Positions 23,901 through 30,470 of a stretch of 64,000 nt of DNA are shown in pieces; positions within the stretch are counted from its first letter, which is position 1, and each line of letters begins with the position of its first letter. The notes below the pieces were generated by a model, which did not search any database, was not told the origin of the DNA, and worked only from the letters and a program-made list of their open reading frames with translations. Source of the DNA: Nageia nagi (taxonomy: Eukaryota; Pinophyta); NCBI GenBank assembly GCA_050084985.1, contig JBITNC010000001.1:157418001-157482000 (forward strand), in the 5' to 3' direction. The position numbers were made by a program, and so were the translations under genes.

Positions 23901-26900
23901 TAGTATGTTTACTTTCACTTGCACCTACACTTGGACTTGAAAAAGTTGCACTTGCAACAGAAGGGCTCATCCCTACTAGTTCCATTCGAAATGCTTGTCT
24001 TCTTTCTCTTTTATATACAATAGAATCCAAGGCTCTAATTGCATCCAAGGCAAGATCTAGACCATCATTTGGGCAACTCTCCACATTTGTCCTTGGTCTT
24101 CCAGAAAGATGCCCTTTGAACCTTGTATTTGTTCCTTGGATAGGCTTGTTACAAAGATTACCCTTGAAATAATTTGAACTCCTTGCAACACCCTCCAATG
24201 GAGTCACATACTGCTAGAATATGTCCAACTCCTTAAGGCATTTTGCAAGTGAAGAAATAAAGCTTCCAAATTCAATAATACCTCCTCTTTCTCCCAAGCC
24301 TGCAAGAAACAAATGAGCCAAAACCCCTTTTTTTGCCTTAAAACCACTTTTTTGAAGTGCAACCCACTCCTAGCCACATCCTACGTACTCGTAGCGTATT
24401 GGTCGTTTTTATGATATTTTCTGCCGTTTAAATGCATTTTTAGCATTTTTTCCCCTCTTTGGTGTCTTTCATGTGTTCTACCTTTGTGAGCCCACGTACT
24501 TTGGCCATATTTAGCATTTTTTCCGAGTTTAAACATTTTTTTTCACCTAAAAAATGACGGGTATGACAGGGACGGGGTTAAGTTAAAAACCTCACATTTT
24601 TTGGTGTTTTCTGCATATTTTGGTCAAAAAACCATTTTTTTTTCATTTTATGAATTTTGAAAATTTTCTCTTTTTTGGGGCATTTTTTGCGTTTTTTTTG
24701 CCATTTAAACTGCCATTTTTTGCTATGAAAAAAATGACATTTTTGGCATTTTTTAAGGGAAAGTACAATTTTTTTAGAAAAACAGCAAAAACAGCTTTTT
24801 TTTATTCTATGAATTACCTCTGATATATTACTGCCCTTTTTGTTTCCATCATCAAACTTCATACCTTGCCTTTGATGTTGGCTGCCAAGACCATCTTTGA
24901 ACCCTCATTCTTAATTTCTTACTACTACTACCAAACTGTTTTTTCCACCTGTCTTATTCCAAAAGCCTAGGGCTCAAGTCATCAAATTTCAGGTTAGCAT
25001 TATTAGTAGTAATATGAAGGGTTTTGAACAAAATGCTCAAAGGGAACAGATAAACTCTTTCGAGTGATGATCATCATATCTTCTTCTTCCTTTGTTCACC
25101 CAATGGCTTTCAATCGTTCTCTCAAATCTTTAATCTTTAACAAATGGTCTTACAAAGAATTACTTTTATCCATTTTGGTTGAGAATAACAACGTTTCAAA
25201 GAAAGAGGCTATATCTTTATTAGAAGTTTCATGCAAAATTTTCAAACTGGTCCAAATCTTTGCAGCATTACCTGCAATTTGCACTTAGGAGTGTTTCATC
25301 AGTCATATAGAGCTTGATGAGTATCATGGCGTTTCATCAGTCGTATAGAGCTTGTTCTTTCCCCAAGGGTAGGTGATCCAAGAATCTGTACTGATAGATG
25401 GCGAACAGACTTTATTTCCAGGTATTATAGTTCTCTTCAGAAACCTTTTGGTTACCCTCTAACATACTGTTAGACAAACTACCCATTTTTAAATTAAATT
25501 TCAGTCTATCTGCTGCTGAAACATGGTTTTAACTGAAAAAAAACAATTGTATTCCTCGCTCAAGTACCAATTATTATTTTTTGCTGCAAAATCACTTTAG
25601 CAGTTGGTACGATTGCCTCCTTGCTTCACACATGTGACAACAAAATACTAATAAAAACAAATCGTAGCTTACCTAGATTGAAATATATATTGGTTTGTTT
25701 GTGTGTATTGAGAAGCAATTCCTTGGTCGTCAGTGATCAAACTAGCCATTTTTAAACGAAAATCTCAGTCTATCTGCTGCTGAAACATAGTTTTAATAGC
25801 AAAAAAACAAATGTATGCCTCCCTCAAGCAGTGATTAAGTTTTTTTTTTTTTTGCCGTAGGATAACTGTAGCAATATGTAGGATCATTGTAGCAATCGGT
25901 ACGATTGCCTCCTTGCTTGATACATGTGACAGCGAAACCCTAAAAAAAGACAAATCGTGAAAAACATTTTGGTTTCTTTGTGTATATTGAGAAGCAATTC
26001 CTTGGTTGTCACCAGTGAACATAGTCTATGGGCCTTCACCCTCTTCATATTCGACTTTCCCTCACCATGGCTTTGATACCATATGATGAAAACCGAACAC
26101 AGAAACCAAGAATGCTAAAGAGAAAATTCAAAAGGAGAAAATACTTAATTGATTTTTAAAATAAAGGGAGTAAACATCTTTTTATATGAATACAACATCA
26201 TAAGCCTAAAAACAAAACCCTAAAATAACTTCAGTGTACCTTAAGTTAGAGTATTACATTACCAAACTGACTTTTTTTTAAAATATTAAAAAGTACATAA
26301 AGTACCTATGACTATCTAAAACTACTAAATGACCATTATAATAATATGATGCTAACATAACATATTGCACTGACAATTGTGTTCCTGGTTTAATTTTAGA
26401 GAAAGGAAGAAATGAATTAAGAACCTGTTCTGTTAACCACTGGTGGACACCTGTCAGTTTGTACATTCGGCAAACATATGAGACAACGTTTTGTAGAGGT
26501 TTTAATTCCTTAAGGCTGCAATCAAGGCTATTACACTGACCTTTGTAAAGAAGATCTGGTGGGATGAGTAAACTCAAAACAGGGTTATATGAAATGGATC
26601 TTTAAAGGAATACTAAAAAGTTGAAACATCATGTTACCTTCTTTGAAAACACTTAGTTATGTTCCTGACTGGAAGTTTGTATGTGATTGTCCATCGGAAG
26701 ATAATTTTCATGTCTTGTCTTGAAATCTCCTGTGACTTGTTAAGAAAATTGTTTTTATTTGAAAAATATTCTTGGTACCTTTTCAAGATAATAATTGCAA
26801 ATATTTACTACCTAACAATTAGACAAATTTGGCTGAAGTTTTATGACCAGAGCTGTTTGGATTCTGCTCCATCAGAAAACAACATATACTGTGCAAAATA

Positions 26901-28135
26901 GCCGGCAAGTTATGCTGGAATGGGACTTCTCTGTATAACTCATCAATTTGCCAAATATGGTGTGGGCCTTCTAAGGCAGCATGCTTCTTACTAGTAGAGA
27001 ATGAACCTTAGAACTCCATTCCGACCAATTCAACTCTGAATCAAAATCAGGACTTAAAGCAAATGGTTAGGACTTGTTAAACTGCAGGTGATATTATGTT
27101 TGATCTCAACAAGGCATTGGCCTGCTACCGTTTATGGGAATTACTGATTGCTAATTGCAATTTTATCTTTTTTTCTCTCCAATGCTTTAGTTTTCTTATG
27201 GTTGGAGAAAGCTCTTGCAAAACAAAAGTAATGTTAAATGTTTGTTGGATTTGTAACTGTCTGATGTCGCATGTTTGTAGGATGCATTGGTGGTTGTGAT
27301 GAGGTCCTCGCAGAGCTGATCCAGATATGTGGAACTGGTGGGAGTGGTTCAGGTTGGTTAGTGATATACATATTCAAATAATGGGAGGATCATCAGATCA
27401 TTTATCGAAAGTTGACCAGGCTAAGCTAGTGACATTAAATATGTTACTAACAATATAATCCTTTCTTGCAGCAAGAGGGCGGCAACAGCCAGTGCAATCA
27501 TCTGCAAACTCTCGGCAGAACAATGCATGCTTGAATTGTGGACAAGTAGCTCATACTTCTAATGAATGTCCTTACTCTCAGCAACCTAGAGGCTTCCAAC
27601 TTGGTATCTATCTATCTATATATATATATATATATATAATGCAAATGTATGTCATTTTCTATACATGTATAAAATATTACATGATTATGAAACATCTCAG
27701 TGAGCTTTGCAAGCACTGTTTAGTAAAAACAGTTGTTTTCCTTTTCCACTGACCGGTAGGTCTGTACTTACCTTATTCTATTGGTCTTGTATCTAACGAG
27801 TTGACCTTTTATTTCTTATATAGATTGAAAATAAAGTAAAGAAGGCATTGGGGATGCTTTAACTTAATCTTCGAACTTGGAAATAAATTGATGCAGAGCA
27901 ATACCAGCCGTGTTGAGTTGCCTCGTTAACATTATTGTTTGATTTGGCTACAGGGTCAGGGACTCAGCAGAGCATACTTTGTGAAAGCTGTCAAATGCCT
28001 TGTGTTTTGCGAACTGCTAATACTGAAAGTAATAGGGGAAGACGATTCTTTTCTTGTCCATCTGGAAACTGCAATTTCTTCAAGTATATGACTCAAACCT
28101 CAAGTTAATTAGTATCCAGGATAGTTAATCTGTGT

Positions 28136-28184
<49 letters not shown>

Positions 28185-28614
28185 CCAGATTGCTGAATAA
28201 TTGGATTGGTGGTGCAATCCATTGCCATTAAAGGCTACAACTTCTTATTTAAATCTAACCAGATATTTGTTGTGCTTAATCAATTGCAATTGCAAGTACA
28301 GGTGGGAGGATTCAATACACAACGCTAACTCTAATTCAAGCAGAGGAGGAGGAAGAGGAACAGGAGGGGGGGTAGGAAGAGGAAGAGGAGGGGGAGGAGG
28401 AAGAACAAATTCGAGCAGAGGGGGAAGAGCAAGCAGGACCACCACCACCTCGACCACCAGTAGAGGTAGAGGCAGAGAGAAAAGTAGAAGAGAAGGAAGT
28501 GGCAATAGTTTTGTGAGTGCCATTGGTGAACAGCTTTCCATTGCAGGCAGAAGATGTTTTGTCTGTGGAGATCCCTCACATTTTGCAAATGCTTGCCCGA
28601 ATAGGGCTTCATGA
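7991..28614 (+). CDS. TOP3A: DNA topoisomerase 3-alpha, C-terminal zinc-finger exons (5' part outside window)
   Basis: Type IA topoisomerase that works with RecQ helicase and RMI1 in the nucleus to dissolve double Holliday junctions. Seven exons: 7991-8029, 8651-8729, 8841-8912, 27281-27352, 27472-27603, 27954-28083 and 28302-28614. Their lengths sum to 837 bp (278 codons plus TGA), with every junction GT/AG and in phase. Domain order by residue: finger 1 with GCQNYPHCRNVVWLPG (about 7-22); C4 finger with SCNSC (about 33-37) and GCIGGCDEVL (about 64-73); CCHC knuckle CLNCGQVAHTSNEC (about 93-106); GRF finger from CESCQMPCVLR to RRFFSCPSGNCNFFKW (about 127-163); RG-rich linker; last CCHC knuckle CFVCGDPSHFANAC (about 259-272). 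This order matches plant TOP3-alpha. No in-frame stop or missing zinc ligand was seen, so it looks functional. The catalytic domain is not in the window. Confidence 0.92.
9517..9786 (-). repeat. Copia 3' LTR
   Basis: About 270 bp, related along its length to 26084-26375, sharing for example CCTATGACTATC, AAATGACCATTATAA and ATATGATGCT. The outer TG...CA terminus has decayed. The inner edge is followed by a TCCTCTCTT tract, the polypurine tract read on the other strand. Confidence 0.75.
9787..9795 (-). other. Copia polypurine tract
   Basis: AAGAGAGGA on the minus strand directly abuts the 3' LTR, where second-strand priming would begin. It is short, so the call rests mainly on position. Confidence 0.5.
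9898..10350 (-). repeat. Tandem duplication in Copia RNase H region
   Basis: The words GACATGCTTGGTGCGTTTAT and TCAAGAACTCCCTGG (TTAAGAACTCCCTGG in the second copy) recur about 274 bp apart (9960 and 10234). A piece of the C-terminal RNase H coding sequence is therefore present twice, with different small indels in each copy. Confidence 0.8.
10100..11034 (-). pseudogene. Copia RNase H and C-terminal reverse transcriptase (broken)
   Basis: On the minus strand, SYSDTNWAGSMDDRKSTSSY (about 10430-10490) is the Copia RNase H signature. Upstream, VVYVDDIIITGSE (about 10930-10975) contains the YVDD catalytic motif of Copia reverse transcriptase, preceded by PSDPNLYIKITDGDLVILVV. Stops and frameshifts break the rest. 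The frame ends abruptly at 11034, where the inserted Gypsy-type element begins, and resumes at 17792. Confidence 0.88.
11035..12289 (+). repeat. Left LTR of gag-protease element
   Basis: 1,255 bp, TGTAACATCC...GATTTTACA. It matches the start (15219 on) and end (to 17791) of the right LTR. A TATATAAGG box lies at about 11590. Its U3 part holds a loose array of ACGTTGG/CACCTTGGA words spaced about 30-60 bp. Confidence 0.92.
12291..12302 (+). other. Primer binding site
   Basis: TGGTATTAGAGC starts one base after the left LTR. It matches the initiator Met-tRNA type site (TGGTATCAGAGC) of plant LTR elements with one change. Confidence 0.88.
12331..13660 (+). pseudogene. Gypsy-type gag (broken)
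   Basis: The gag core is at 13200-13499: MTARAWLHQLQTYFTLSP, HFEGDGLEWWQHG and SSFDEFARRLVKRFD form the plant retrotransposon gag motif with its conserved WL-YF and W-W residues. Upstream, 12331-13199 is charged gag leader with stops, including a short frame at 12331-12558. The frame breaks at 13498 and continues in another frame from about 13589. Gag would form the particle that packages element RNA. Confidence 0.85.
13589..13930 (+). pseudogene. Gag C-terminus with lost zinc knuckle
   Basis: The segment TLDDAIKVAYDLEPTMTT is the usual end of the gag domain. CFHYKKPWEPRHRCQGKG stands where CxxC-x4-H-x4-C is expected; the second Cys has become Tyr and spacing is altered, as often in Gypsy gag of this type. 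It leads into the protease after a stop at 13928. Confidence 0.75.
13981..14520 (+). pseudogene. Gypsy aspartic protease-like frame, catalytic motif altered
   Basis: A 179-codon frame with retroviral-type aspartic protease features: the catalytic loop position reads VLIETSANHNFI where D-S/T-G-A-T is usual, followed by HMILGVQWL in place of the ILG-x-x-WL flap-side motif. The catalytic Asp is replaced by Glu and the loop Gly by Ser, so activity is unlikely. A tract of Glu residues precedes the C-terminal end. Confidence 0.85.
14513..14680 (+). repeat. 30-bp minisatellite after protease
   Basis: About five degenerate copies of a 30-bp unit (AGCTTGGCATCCGACGTTGA and similar). In one frame it would encode a decapeptide repeat of the form AWHPTLSMGE. 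Its CTTGGCA and ACGTTGG words resemble the spaced words of the element's LTR. Confidence 0.75.
14713..15218 (+). other. Unassigned open frame before right LTR
   Basis: An open frame starts at 14713 and runs 178 codons into the LTR (to 15249). The first 40 residues are hydrophobic and aromatic; the rest is mixed and ends LLEGKQFERGG over the polypurine tract. It lies where reverse transcriptase and integrase would be but shows no motif of either (no YxDD, HHCC or DDE). Confidence 0.4.
15205..15217 (+). other. Polypurine tract
   Basis: GAGAGGGGAGGCT directly before the right LTR, the expected site of plus-strand priming. Confidence 0.8.
15219..17791 (+). repeat. Right LTR of gag-protease element, split by a solo LTR
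   Basis: 15219-15410 matches the first part of the left LTR and 16803-17791 the rest. A few tens of bases just before the TATA box (about 17090) are missing relative to the left LTR. The two pieces are separated by the solo LTR at 15411-16802. Confidence 0.9.
15411..16802 (+). mobile_element. Solo LTR nested in the right LTR
   Basis: 1,392 bp, TGTAACATCC...ATATTACA, flanked by a perfect 5-bp duplication TCATT (15406-15410 and 16803-16807). It is a relative of the host LTR, sharing its start, the GGTCCATTGGACC region and the tail, but is clearly distinct. No internal sequence remains, consistent with LTR-LTR recombination. A TATATAAGG box lies at about 16030. Confidence 0.92.
17792..18310 (-). 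pseudogene. Copia reverse transcriptase, N-terminal part (broken)
   Basis: Minus-strand motifs in order: EEAKESPKWEKAM (about 18270), KKPIGCKWVYKVKYKA (about 18140-18190), GIDYEETFAPIA (about 18060-18095), VHQVDVKIAFLNGNL (about 17950-17998) and KKTLYELQEVTRAY (about 17830-17875). These are the standard Copia fingers and palm landmarks. In-frame stops occur. The frame stops at 17792, the insertion point, and its continuation is at 11034 downward. Confidence 0.9.
18311..19600. other. Unexplained AT-rich segment inside Copia pol
   Basis: About 1.3 kb between the reverse transcriptase and integrase remnants, longer than the usual Copia spacer and without Copia motifs. It includes a run of ATTTAAATG-type words (18880-19020). 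An additional decayed insertion is likely, but no terminal repeats or target duplication were resolved. Confidence 0.4.
19600..20264 (-). pseudogene. Copia integrase and GAG-pre-integrase (broken)
   Basis: 20067-20264 on the minus strand reads LWHQMYGHLNLCYLPSQTKE and QQQVCGAYQAAKRHRNPF, the GAG-pre-integrase zinc-binding region with one Cys of CxxC lost. 19602-19847 reads MTRCMIENKSMPYKNWIEAV and VYLLNRSPTEAVRKKTLEEA, the conserved C-terminal part of the integrase core. Frameshifts and stops lie between. Confidence 0.9.
20430..20849 (-). pseudogene. Copia protease and zinc knuckle (broken)
   Basis: On the minus strand, LYIDSDASCHLTNKKDWFIN (about 20590-20650) is the Copia protease start, with DSG changed to DSD. 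Farther upstream (about 20760-20795) CYYCGKL-stop-HNKFC is a gag zinc knuckle with an in-frame stop and one residue missing. The remaining gag continues beyond the hAT insertion at about 24780. Confidence 0.8.
21314..22200 (-). pseudogene. hAT transposase C-terminus with dimerisation domain
   Basis: 22081-22200 reads LQKFAICILSQTCSASRCKR and NWSAFEKIHSKK, the hAT dimerisation motif (SQTCSSS-x-CERNWS type). It continues after a short gap, likely an intron, at 21840-21992 with TTQRLNDIVYIYVNLLL. 21314-21739 is an acidic then Ser/Gly/Arg-rich C-terminal tail ending in TGA. Changed dimer residues (ERNWS to KRNWS) and gaps suggest decay. Confidence 0.8.
22329..23087 (-). pseudogene. hAT transposase core segment
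   Basis: 252-codon frame with the plant hAT core pattern: RYTNGRDLLHPGVTHFASNF, LVSREWSDT, YEAMARAKEAI and DERWWNMLYHPIHGAGAILN. It lies between the DUF659 segment and the dimerisation domain in correct order. It is open throughout, unlike its neighbours. The last residues run into what is probably an intron. Confidence 0.85.
23108..23569 (-). pseudogene. hAT transposase DUF659 segment with two in-frame TAG stops
   Basis: MADIVESWKISSCTMLTDGW, SDNKNRSLINFLVYS and LKKSIDASD are the DUF659 (RNase H-like start) signature, including the D of TDGW. One frame continues through LLCDLLD-stop-FVKEVG and EYII-stop-VVTDN to CHCIDLLLEDIGKIPWV. Both breaks are single TAG codons, so the element is probably dead. 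Confidence 0.85.
23779..24207 (-). pseudogene. hAT transposase N-terminal BED-like region
   Basis: GNLCNKPIQGTNTRFKGHLS followed by GRPRTNVESCPN resembles the DNA-binding BED finger, with F-K-H and the second Cys kept but the first Cys lost. A Ser-rich linker follows. It would bind element ends. The start codon of the original gene was not identified. Confidence 0.7.
24780..25430 (-). pseudogene. Copia gag core (UBN2-type, broken)
   Basis: Minus-strand frame with LKILHETSNKDIASFFE, LLFSTKMDKSNSL, HLLKIKDLRERLKAIG and EEDMMIITRKSL, the standard Copia gag core. It is followed in another frame by ANLKFDDLSPRLLE-like sequence. Several stops and shifts are present. The frame is cut at about 24780 by the hAT element. 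Confidence 0.88.
25475..26020 (-). repeat. 264-bp tandem duplication in Copia leader
   Basis: TCAGTCTATCTGCTGCTGAA starts at 25501 and again at 25765. Other shared words (GGTACGATTGCCTCCTTGCT, GAGAAGCAATTCCTTGG) keep the same spacing. It lies between the primer binding site and gag, so the untranslated leader was duplicated. Confidence 0.88.
26069..26081 (-). other. Copia primer binding site
   Basis: On the minus strand TGGTATCAAAGCC, an initiator Met-tRNA type site, starts two bases inside the 5' LTR edge. Confidence 0.82.
26084..26375 (-). repeat. Copia 5' LTR
   Basis: 292 bp with terminal TG...CA (TGATGAAAACC to GCACTGACA on the plus strand). It is the better preserved of the two LTRs. 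The flank ATTGT follows. Confidence 0.8.
26376..27280 (+). other. Original intron sequence before TOP3A exon 4
   Basis: No element or gene was recognised. It ends in a pyrimidine-poor but standard TTTGTAG acceptor at 27280. Confidence 0.6.
27281..28614 (+). CDS. TOP3A: TOP3A exons after the giant intron
   Basis: Four exons. 27281-27352 encodes CIGGCDEVLAELIQICGTG, completing the split C4 finger. 27472-27603 carries the first CCHC knuckle. 27954-28083 carries the GRF finger. 28302-28614 carries the GRF tryptophan, an RG/RGG-rich linker of about 60 residues and the last CCHC knuckle, with TGA at 28612-28614. The introns here are short (119, 350 and 218 bp). The glycine-arginine linker is of a kind that often contacts nucleic acid. 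A longer continuous frame (28201-28614) reads through the last intron, but the GRF motif requires the splice at 28302. Confidence 0.93.
27606..27638. repeat. (TATC)n(TA)n microsatellite in intron
   Basis: TATCTATCTATC followed by about ten TA units, directly after the donor site of the first CCHC knuckle exon. Confidence 0.9.
28135..28180. repeat. (CT)n(AT)n microsatellite in last intron
   Basis: About ten CT units followed by about thirteen AT units, between the GRF exon and the last exon. Confidence 0.92.
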
Positions 28615-29720
28615 TTAAAATTATTACTAACCATGGTTATTGTACCTAATGTTCTGTAATATATGGCTTTGATTAGCGAGTTCTGTATGTCTTCTTGTGT
28701 CCTAATGTATAGGTCAGGATTTGGACTGGTATCAAAAGCTTTTGAATTTTAGTTGTATATTCCGAAATAGAGGTCTTGGCCATTTTGTCAAACGAACATA
28801 CTTTTGATGAATTTTTCAAAATGCATATGTAAATTTTCCTTGTTTTGTGATTAATAATTATTGTGGAAAAATGTAACACTTGTTTTTTGCAATTTATTGA
28901 GATAAAGGTAATTTTTTGAAGGCCCAGCCTATTCAGTACACGAAATACATGCCACAATCCATGTGGAAGCAAGAGAACTGTTGAATTTACACGATGCATA
29001 TTATGTTAAATTTTGTATCTAATCACGAACATATTACGAATTAGTGGACTTATTGAGGTTTTGTTGCTAACAATGACAAGTAGAAATTTTCAATTTTGTT
29101 ACATTTATATGGGCTCTACGATATTCTGTGCACTTGGCCTTCCTTTTTCCTATTATTGTTGTCGTAAATCTAACCTCCATAAACGTAGATATTTGTTTAG
29201 ATTCCTCGACTCTGAAAACAAGACAGACAAGTAACATTGCAAGTTTTTAATCGGATCTTGGATTTGACATATATATGATTGGATTGAAATAGAAATATTT
29301 ACTTGAAACATTTGTAGACCTTTTATCTAAAGCTACATTGTTTTACAAAATGGTTTCTAGTCTTTTATGATTGATATTTTGTTAGTGTTTTCCACGCTTT
29401 TCTATTAAGTAGGTGTGCTCTACCCAAGGGTTTTCTCTTATTTACGGGTGCGAATCTATAACTTGTAAATGCATTCCGAAAAATATTTGTAAAATTTTTA
29501 TCAGCAATATGATCTTTACGAGGGTCTGAAATATAGAATTAAGAGTTCTCTATTCGAAAGACTGAATCATAGGTGTGAAAATTCAAATCCAATTCTCAGA
29601 ATAGAACATATGAAGTTTGTAAACGTACGTGCTCCAAGTAGGAACATTTGATGCAGTTTTATATTCACATAAACCACTATTTTCAGAATTTCAATAATAT
29701 TATTTAATTAAAAGTTGTTA

Positions 29721-29864
29721 TAAACCAGTGTTAAATCAAATCTTAAAGGTGTCATATATCATTGCTATGAAGACTGTTGAGAATTTTAGCAATAAACCAG
29801 TGTTAAATCAAATCTTAAAGGTGTCATATATCATTGCTATGAAGACTGTTGAGAATTTTAGCAA
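29721..29864. repeat. 72-bp tandem duplication
   Basis: TAAACCAGTGTTAAATCAAA starts at 29721 and 29793. The two 72-bp copies are essentially identical, indicating a young event. Confidence 0.94.
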
Positions 29865-29946
29865 GTATACTACTTGAAGATAATGCAAATATAAATGAAA
29901 TGATGAACAATAATGCAGATCAATTTCTAAAGTTTAGTCTTTTATA

Positions 29947-29985
29947 TATATATATATAGAGAGAGAGGGAGGGAGGGAGGGAGGG
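29947..29985. repeat. (TA)n(GA)n(GGGA)n compound microsatellite
   Basis: TA repeats pass into GAGAGA and then about five GGGA units. Confidence 0.9.
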
Positions 29986-30260
29986 TATATTAGTTTAATA
30001 TTTTTGTAAGAGTATTCTAAAGATTAATATTTCCTTTATGTTTTATTAAGTTGGTGATAGATTTAATTCTTTGTCATAGCAACAAAATTGAGTATCAGGT
30101 AGTTGTATCTATTATCTCTTTTCCTTTAGCTCATGCAATTGACTTAAAATTAAAATAGAAACTTATGTAATTGTTAGAACTACCTTTCACTTATGCAAGA
30201 TTATTTTTATTTACTTTCTATGAGATTTAGGTTTGTTACAAGTTTTGTAATGTTTATAGG

Positions 30261-30470
30261 GGTTGTCATATTCTGGTATATGGGTTTTTGTCAATGTCTT
30301 CATAGTGAAGACATACAACAATCAAGCCAAACTAGATGACAATTGTTCAACCCAAAGGGTTATCATATTCGGTATATGGGATTTCGGCAATGTCTTCCTA
30401 GTAAAGACACATTAACCAGACAAGATAAATGTCAAACCCATAGGGTTGTCATATTCCCAAAAGAGTTTCA
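30261..30470. repeat. Three imperfect direct repeats of about 90 bp
   Basis: GGTTGTCATATTC-type starts at about 30261, 30358 and 30444, followed by GGTATATGGG and AATGTCTTC words in the first two. The third copy is truncated. Confidence 0.7.

Larger units (their letters stand above)
20850..24780 (-). mobile_element. hAT-family DNA transposon nested in Copia gag
   Basis: Minus-strand transposase pieces in order: BED-like finger region, DUF659, core, hAT dimerisation domain and acidic/Ser-rich tail. They interrupt the Copia gag between its core (24780-25430) and zinc knuckle (20690-20849). Both ends carry AT-rich subterminal arrays of GGCATTTTT/CGGCAAAAA-type words. Exact terminal inverted repeats and the 8-bp duplication expected of hAT were not resolved, so the limits are approximate. 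Confidence 0.75.
9517..26375 (-). mobile_element. Copia LTR retrotransposon, antisense in TOP3A intron, twice interrupted
   Basis: Two related LTRs (9517-9786 and 26084-26375) flank a minus-strand gag, zinc knuckle, protease, GAG-pre-integrase, integrase, reverse transcriptase, RNase H order, which defines Copia. Flanks are ATTGC (9512-9516) and ATTGT (26376-26380), a 5-bp duplication with one mismatch. A primer binding site lies beside the right LTR and a short polypurine tract beside the left. The coding region has many stops and frameshifts. It is split by a Gypsy-type element (11035-17791), by a hAT transposon (about 20850-24780), and perhaps by material at 18311-19600. Without these it would be about 5-6 kb. 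Confidence 0.85.
8913..27280 (+). other. 18,368-bp TOP3A intron filled with nested mobile elements
   Basis: Donor GTAAAA at 8913 and acceptor TTTGTAG ending at 27280 join a Gly codon in phase. Removing the Copia element and everything nested in it leaves about 1.5 kb (8913-9516 plus 26376-27280), a plausible ancestral intron length. The elements must be spliced out with it for the gene to work. Confidence 0.88.

Noticed and set aside
20822-24776. CTAAAAAAAT at 20822 and its inverse ending at 24776 as hAT terminal inverted repeats.
   Set aside because: The adjacent 8 bases do not match, and A/T-rich words of this kind occur by chance here.
24578-24862. Lys/Cys-rich 94-codon minus-strand frame and its plus-strand counterpart.
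   Set aside because: Mostly subterminal T-rich repeats of the hAT element plus the cut end of Copia gag.
28201-28614. A 137-codon ATG frame ending in the CCHC knuckle as a stand-alone glycine-rich RNA-binding protein.
   Set aside because: The GRF finger needs the tryptophan encoded just after the splice acceptor at 28302. The frame is the last TOP3A exon plus readable intron.
28245-28634. Proline/leucine-rich minus-strand frames of 93-129 codons.
   Set aside because: They are antisense to the RG-rich TOP3A exon, and their composition is explained by it.
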